Assembly: GCA_002319925.1 (NCBI GenBank)
Contig: DCFP01000098.1
Coordinates: forward strand, 23,256 to 31,728
Direction: 5' to 3'
DNA length: 8,473 nucleotides
From: Holophagaceae bacterium UBA1801
Lineage (GTDB): Bacteria; Acidobacteriota; Holophagae; Holophagales; Holophagaceae
In this document: positions 4,923-8,473 of the stretch, piece after piece
Position numbering within the stretch: the stretch's first letter is position 1
How the letters are laid out: the number at the start of each line of letters is the position of its first letter
Notes under the pieces: generated by a model
What the model saw: the letters and a program-made list of their open reading frames with translations, nothing else
Database searches by the model: none
Told to the model about the DNA's origin: nothing
Made by a program: the position numbers and the translations under genes

Positions 4923-5890
4923 CAGAAACCGGGCCATACGCCGTCACCTTGCGGGACCTGGAGCGCCGCTTCGGGGATTTCATAGCCGTGAACCGCATCA
5001 GCCTGGATGTGAAGAAGGGCGAGATCTTCGGATTCCTGGGCCCCAACGGCGCCGGAAAATCCACCACCATCCGTATGCTCTGCGGGCTGCTGGAGCCTTC
5101 CTCTGGAACCGGCACGGTGACTGGTTTCGACATCCTCACCCAACGGGAGTCCATCAAACGCCACATTGGGTACATGAGCCAGCGGTTCTCTCTCTACGAC
5201 GACCTGACGGTGGAGGAGAACATCGATTTCTACAGCGGTATCTACCGCCTCCCCAAGGTCAAGAAGGCGGAGCGCAAGGCCTGGGTCATCGCCATGGCAA
5301 ACCTGCAGGACCACGTTCGCACGCGCACCGGCCTGCTGCCCGGGGGCTGGAAGCAGCGCTTATCACTGGGCTGCGCCCTGCTGCACGAACCGCCCGTTAT
5401 CTTCCTGGACGAACCCACGTCAGGGGTGGACCCCACGAGCCGCCGCAGTTTCTGGGAACTCATCTATGAGCTGTCGGCCCAGGGAGTCACCGTCTTCGTC
5501 ACCACGCACTACATGGAGGAGGCTGAGTATTGCCACCGGTTGGGCCTCATCTACCGGGGTGAATTGGTGGCCGTCGGAACCCCGGACGAACTCAAGCACC
5601 GTTTCATGGTCGACCAGGTGCTGTTGCTGGTTTGCGATCGTCCCCAGGAAGCCCTGGTGGTCGCGGCCGGAGTGGAAGGCGTGCGCGATGCAGCCCTCTT
5701 CGGACGGGATATCCATCTGATGACCGAGGATGCCGAACACCTCGTGCCGGAGCTGCAGCGAATCCTCGCCGAAGGTGGTTTCCGCGTGGATGTCCTGGAG
5801 CGCATCACGCCTTCCCTCGAGGATGTCTTCGTCTCTCTCATCGAAGCCCGGGACCGGGTGGTGGGAGCCCAGAAGGAGTTCCGCATATGA
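4919..5890 (+). CDS. ABC exporter ATPase subunit 2 (matches C-terminal half of YbhF); degenerate signature motif
   Basis: A 323-residue nucleotide-binding protein, paralogous to the previous gene. Walker A is GPNGAGKS at 41-48, the Q-loop has Gln88 (YMSQRFSLYDDLT), Walker B is VIFLDE at 160-165, and the H-loop is TTHYMEEAE with His197. The signature motif reads LPGGW (140-144) instead of LSGGQ, losing the Ser that contacts the gamma-phosphate. The C-terminus carries ITPSLEDVF at 297-305. Its intact Walker and H-loop residues would face the good signature of subunit 1, making one complete ATP site. The opposite site would combine two defects. The start overlaps the previous stop as ATGA, with GGGAGG 6 nt upstream. 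As I recall, LP-x-GW signatures also occur in the C-terminal half of YbhF/RbbA-type proteins, which would make this a family trait rather than decay. Confidence 0.94.
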   Translation: MTETGPYAVTLRDLERRFGDFIAVNRISLDVKKGEIFGFLGPNGAGKSTTIRMLCGLLEPSSGTGTVTGFDILTQRESIKRHIGYMSQRFSLYDDLTVEENIDFYSGIYRLPKVKKAERKAWVIAMANLQDHVRTRTGLLPGGWKQRLSLGCALLHEPPVIFLDEPTSGVDPTSRRSFWELIYELSAQGVTVFVTTHYMEEAEYCHRLGLIYRGELVAVGTPDELKHRFMVDQVLLLVCDRPQEALVVAAGVEGVRDAALFGRDIHLMTEDAEHLVPELQRILAEGGFRVDVLERITPSLEDVFVSLIEARDRVVGAQKEFRI

Positions 5891-7020
5891 AACCGCGGCG
5901 CCTCCTCGCTGTGGCCCGCAAGGAGCTGATCCACCTCCTGCGGGATCCCCGGGCTCTGGGCATCAGCATCGCCCTGCCCCTCGTGCTGCTGCTGCTCTTC
6001 GGCTACGCCCTGACCCTGGATGTGGATCGCGTGCCGCTTGTTGTATGGGATCAGAGCCGGACACCCCAGAGTCGTGAGCTGGTGGCCCGCTTCGAGGGTT
6101 CGCGCTACTTCCAGCTGCGGGACCGGGTGGATGGCTATCCGGCCGTGGAGAGTGACCTGGATCATAGCGAAGCGATGATGGCCCTCGTGATCCCGAGGGA
6201 TTTCGCGCGAAAGATCGAGACAGAGCAGCCCGTGCAAGTCCAGGTGCTGGTCGATGGCAGTGACGCCAACACCGCCACCCTGGTGCTCACCTATGCCGAA
6301 TCCGTCGTCCGGAACTATTCCCAGGGAATCGCCATTGAGCAGGCCGTGAGAAGCATGGGGCACGCGCCCGCCATTGCTCTGGATGTGCGGCCCCGAGCCT
6401 GGTTCAACGCGGACATGGAGTCAAAGAACTACATCGTGCCGGGTCTCATCGCCGTGATCATCATGCTCATCGCCGCGCTGCAGACCTCCCTCACCGTGGC
6501 CCGGGAGTGGGAGACCGGCACCATGGAGCAGCTCATCTCGACACCCATCCGGGGTCCGGAACTGATCCTCGGGAAGCTCCTGCCCTACTTCGCCGTAGCT
6601 CTCCTGGACATGATCCTGGCCGTGCTGGCAGGGCGCTTCCTCTTCCACGTGCCCCTGCGCGGGAGCCTGCCCCTCCTCATGCTCATGTCCTCGGTCTACA
6701 TCGTCGGTTCGCTGTCCATGGGCATTCTCATCAGCACCAAGACAAGAAACCAGCTCCTGGCAAGCCAGGTGGCCTACATGGTCACCTTCCTCCCCGCCTT
6801 CCTGCTCTCGGGATTCATGTTCGACATCGCGAACATGCCGAATGTGCTCCAGTACATCACCTACGTGGTTCCAGCCCGGTATTTCGTGGCCATCCTGCGC
6901 GGGCTCTACCTGAAGGGCGTGGGCGTGTCCGTGCTCTGGCGGGAGGGCCTCCTGCTGGTCGGCTTCGGATTTCTGATGCTGGCGCTCGCCGTGAAGTCCT
7001 TCAAGAAGCGCCTGGAGTAG
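5887..7020 (+). CDS. ABC-2 type exporter permease 1 (YbhS/YbhR-like)
   Basis: A 377-residue inner-membrane protein. The topology is typical of ABC-2 permeases with a large outside domain: a first membrane helix at about 24-43, an extracytoplasmic domain at about 44-180, then five helices near 182-205, 233-255, 262-284, 291-313 and 350-369. The N-terminal RKELIHLLRDPRAL is the family's cytoplasmic helix, and EWETGTMEQLISTPI (207-221) is the conserved segment after the second helix, thought to contact the ATPase. It begins at the ATG overlapping the ATPase stop (ATGA), with AAGGAG 8 nt upstream; a longer in-frame reading from 5632 only shadows the ATPase gene. It aligns almost without gaps to the next gene over its whole length, so the pair arose by duplication and probably works as a heterodimer. 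The substrate is not predictable. Confidence 0.94.
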   Translation: MKPRRLLAVARKELIHLLRDPRALGISIALPLVLLLLFGYALTLDVDRVPLVVWDQSRTPQSRELVARFEGSRYFQLRDRVDGYPAVESDLDHSEAMMALVIPRDFARKIETEQPVQVQVLVDGSDANTATLVLTYAESVVRNYSQGIAIEQAVRSMGHAPAIALDVRPRAWFNADMESKNYIVPGLIAVIIMLIAALQTSLTVAREWETGTMEQLISTPIRGPELILGKLLPYFAVALLDMILAVLAGRFLFHVPLRGSLPLLMLMSSVYIVGSLSMGILISTKTRNQLLASQVAYMVTFLPAFLLSGFMFDIANMPNVLQYITYVVPARYFVAILRGLYLKGVGVSVLWREGLLLVGFGFLMLALAVKSFKKRLE

Positions 7021-7025
7021 CGATC

Positions 7026-8156
7026 ATGTTCGAACCCCTGAAGCGCATGCTCATCAAGGAATTCATCCAGGTCTTCCGGGATTTCCGCATGCGAGCCATG
7101 GTCATCGTGGTCCCCATCATCCAGGTGCTTATCTTCGGCTACGCGGTCTCCACGGACGTGCGCCACATCCGCACGGCGGTCTACGATCTCGATAACACGC
7201 CTGCCAGCCGGGACCTCGTGGCCCGCTTCGAGGGCTCGGGCTACTTCGACATCGTCCAGAACCTCCACGGTGACGCGGAGATGCGCGACATCATGGACCG
7301 GGGCAGCGCCAAAGCCGTGCTTCGCTTGAACCACGGTTTCGGCAACGACCTCGAAGGCGGACGCACCGCCACGGCCCAGCTGATCCTGGACGGCTCGGAT
7401 TCCAACACTACCGGCATCATCCTGGGCTACACGTCGCGCATCTCCGCCGCCTACAACACGGAGATCATGGCCAAGCGGATCACCCGCGCCACGGGGGCAC
7501 GGGTGGCGCTCGAGCCCGTGAGCATCGCCTCCCGAGCCTGGTTCAATCCGAATCTGGAGAGCCCGTATTTCTTCGTTCCGGGCGTCATCGCCCTCCTTGT
7601 CATGGTGATCACGGTCATCCTCTCCAGCATGGCCATCGTGCGGGAGCGCGAGATCGGGACCATGGAGCAGATCATGGTTACCCCCATCGGACGCCTGGAA
7701 TTCATCCTGGGCAAGACCATCCCCTTCGCCCTCATCGGCTTCCTGGACGTGACCCTCATCAGCCTCGTGGCCGTGTTCTGGTTTCAGGTTCCCCTGGAAG
7801 GCAGCATCGCCACGCTCTTCCTGGCCACGGGCCTCTATCTCATGAGCACTCTGGGCGTCGGGCTGTTCATCTCGACCATGAGCAGTACCCAGCAGCAGGC
7901 CATGATGACCGCCTTCTTCTTCATGATGCCCGCACTCCTGCTGGGCGGTTTCATGTATCCCATCGCCAACATGCCGCTTCCCGTGCAGTGGCTCACCTAC
8001 ATCAATCCGCTCCGCTACTTCCTGGTGATCATCCGCGGAGTCTACCTGAAGGGCGTCGGCCTACGCGTGCTCTGGCCGCAGATGCTGGGCCTGGCGCTGC
8101 TGGGTAGCGTCATGCTCGCCCTGGCCACGAGCCGGTTCAGGAAGACCATGGGGTGA
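7026..8156 (+). CDS. ABC-2 type exporter permease 2 (YbhR/YbhS-like)
   Basis: A 376-residue paralogue of the previous gene, one residue different in length. Matching blocks include TP-x-SR-(E/D)-LVARFEGS (about 59-71), (L/I)-x-DGSD-x-NT (about 120-129), RAWFN with ES (170-179) and GTMEQ-(L/I)-x-x-TPI (211-221). It has the same topology: one N-terminal helix (about 24-42), a large outside domain, then five helices. The start is ATG at 7026, 5 bp after the previous stop, with GGAG 8 nt upstream; this is the only junction in the operon without an overlap. An in-frame extension back to 6507 is a shadow of permease 1. It is the last gene of the operon. Two different permeases and two different ATPases fit a fully heteromeric transporter with the membrane fusion protein. 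The E. coli YbhFSR relatives have been linked to drug efflux, but that does not fix the substrate here. Confidence 0.94.
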   Translation: MFEPLKRMLIKEFIQVFRDFRMRAMVIVVPIIQVLIFGYAVSTDVRHIRTAVYDLDNTPASRDLVARFEGSGYFDIVQNLHGDAEMRDIMDRGSAKAVLRLNHGFGNDLEGGRTATAQLILDGSDSNTTGIILGYTSRISAAYNTEIMAKRITRATGARVALEPVSIASRAWFNPNLESPYFFVPGVIALLVMVITVILSSMAIVREREIGTMEQIMVTPIGRLEFILGKTIPFALIGFLDVTLISLVAVFWFQVPLEGSIATLFLATGLYLMSTLGVGLFISTMSSTQQQAMMTAFFFMMPALLLGGFMYPIANMPLPVQWLTYINPLRYFLVIIRGVYLKGVGLRVLWPQMLGLALLGSVMLALATSRFRKTMG

Positions 8157-8171
8157 GAAAAGCTGTCTCGG

Positions 8172-8192
8172 AAGGACTTCACTTCAGTCCTT
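8172..8192. terminator. Hairpin between the convergent exporter operon and kelch gene
   Basis: AAGGACT at 8172-8178 pairs perfectly with AGTCCTT at 8186-8192 around a 7-nt loop, and the stem includes the kelch stop codon. No T-tract follows on the plus strand; on the minus strand a short CTTTTC run lies about 10 nt after the stem. It may be a weak bidirectional terminator, but it lacks the full signature. Confidence 0.35.
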
Positions 8193-8473
8193 GTCCCAAA
8201 TCACCGCCCCGGTGAGCGGCGCGCCGTTGTAGCCACCCACGATGAGGACGGTGCCATCGTTCAGCAGGATCGCGATGTGGGAGTGGTAGCCCGCGGCGGG
8301 GCCGCTGACGCTGGTGAAGAGACCCGTACTCGGGTCGTAGCGTTCGAAGGAAGCGCGGACGGCGGTGCCGCTCCAGCCGCCGGAGATCAGGACCTTGCCA
8401 TCGTCGAGAAGGGTCGCGACGTGGATCTGGCGCGCGTCCGCCATACTCCCCGTGGCCGTGAAGTGGCCGGTGC
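8184..8473 (-). CDS. Kelch-repeat protein, C-terminal 95 residues (partial, 5' end outside window)
   Basis: The minus-strand frame is open from the window edge to the TGA at 8184-8186, and the repeat pattern continues upstream of the only internal ATG (8444), so the gene begins outside the window. The visible 95 residues hold about two repeats of roughly 48 residues. Each has the layout TG-x-FT, a small-residue turn, H-(V/I)-A-x-LL-(D/N)-DG, then VLI-(S/V)-GG and a Tyr or Trp strand. These are kelch motifs, which form blades of a beta-propeller. Bacterial proteins with this repeat style are often secreted or surface-exposed, but no signal peptide can be seen here. It ends WDKD, apparently without an extra C-terminal anchor. 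It converges with the exporter operon, 27 bp from the permease stop, and has no evident link to it. Confidence 0.85.
   Translation of the reverse strand, partial: TGHFTATGSMADARQIHVATLLDDGKVLISGGWSGTAVRASFERYDPSTGLFTSVSGPAAGYHSHIAILLNDGTVLIVGGYNGAPLTGAVIWDKD

Noticed and set aside
3921..4937. 338-codon minus-strand open frame across ATPase gene 1
   Set aside because: It is antisense to a protein with all ABC motifs and shows no recognisable domain.
5632..5886. Upstream extension of permease 1
   Set aside because: It overlaps the coding sequence of ATPase 2 in another frame; the ATG at 5887 has a good ribosome binding site and begins the usual N-terminal helix.
4011..5890. Subunit 1 as a decaying or inactive ATPase because its H-loop His is missing
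   Set aside because: All other motifs are intact, and the partner carries the complementary defect, so a functional asymmetric pair is the better reading.
6507..7025. Upstream extension of permease 2
   Set aside because: It is a shadow of permease 1 rich in Arg, His and Pro; the ATG at 7026 gives a length equal to the paralogue.
8184..8444. Complete small 86-residue gene starting at the ATG at 8444
   Set aside because: The kelch repeat continues in frame upstream to the window edge (TGHFTATGS), so the ATG is internal.

Overview
The window is GC-rich, densely coded bacterial DNA. The gene set is Gram-negative in type: a lipoprotein, and a membrane fusion protein serving an ABC-2 exporter. 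The omega subunit, kelch repeats and codon use made me think of Acidobacteriota (Holophagae, Geothrix-like). That is an impression, not a demonstration, because there is no 16S or other marker here.

Left part (1-2240) is housekeeping. The first 11 codons of a biotin-carboxylase-type gene read leftward off the edge (33 to 1). Divergent from it is a small lipoprotein gene (67-522) with an LptM/YifL-like mature N-terminus. It converges, 4 bp stop to stop, with coaBC (dfp, 527-1720, minus), the bifunctional enzyme for two steps of coenzyme A synthesis. coaBC stands head-to-head with rpoZ (1903-2187, plus), the RNA polymerase omega subunit. Their 182-bp gap holds several inverted repeats and a plausible rpoZ promoter. 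rpoZ ends at a strong intrinsic terminator (2210-2238).

Right part (2241-8156) is one tightly coupled six-gene operon: a TetR-family regulator, a HlyD/YbhG-type membrane fusion protein, two ABC ATPases and two paralogous ABC-2 permeases. Junctions are ATGA or TGATG overlaps, except a 5-bp gap between the two permeases. The order matches the E. coli cecR-ybhG-ybhF-ybhS-ybhR layout, but the double ATPase (YbhF) is here two separate genes. Two closely matching 18-bp palindromes flank the predicted promoter and are very likely the operators of the TetR protein, so the pump and its regulator are probably induced together by a ligand. Motif inspection predicts a heterodimeric ATPase with one intact and one degenerate ATP site. 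No outer-membrane channel gene is present, so a TolC-like partner would have to be encoded elsewhere. The substrate is unknown.

The right edge (8184-8473, minus) holds the C-terminal end of a kelch-repeat protein, convergent with the operon. I found no RNA gene, insertion sequence, CRISPR array or stretch over 300 bp without a gene. The operon belongs to a known exporter class. The points most worth a second look are the paired operators, the asymmetric ATPase sites, a Cys-to-Glu change in the CoaC active site, and the inverted repeats between coaBC and rpoZ.
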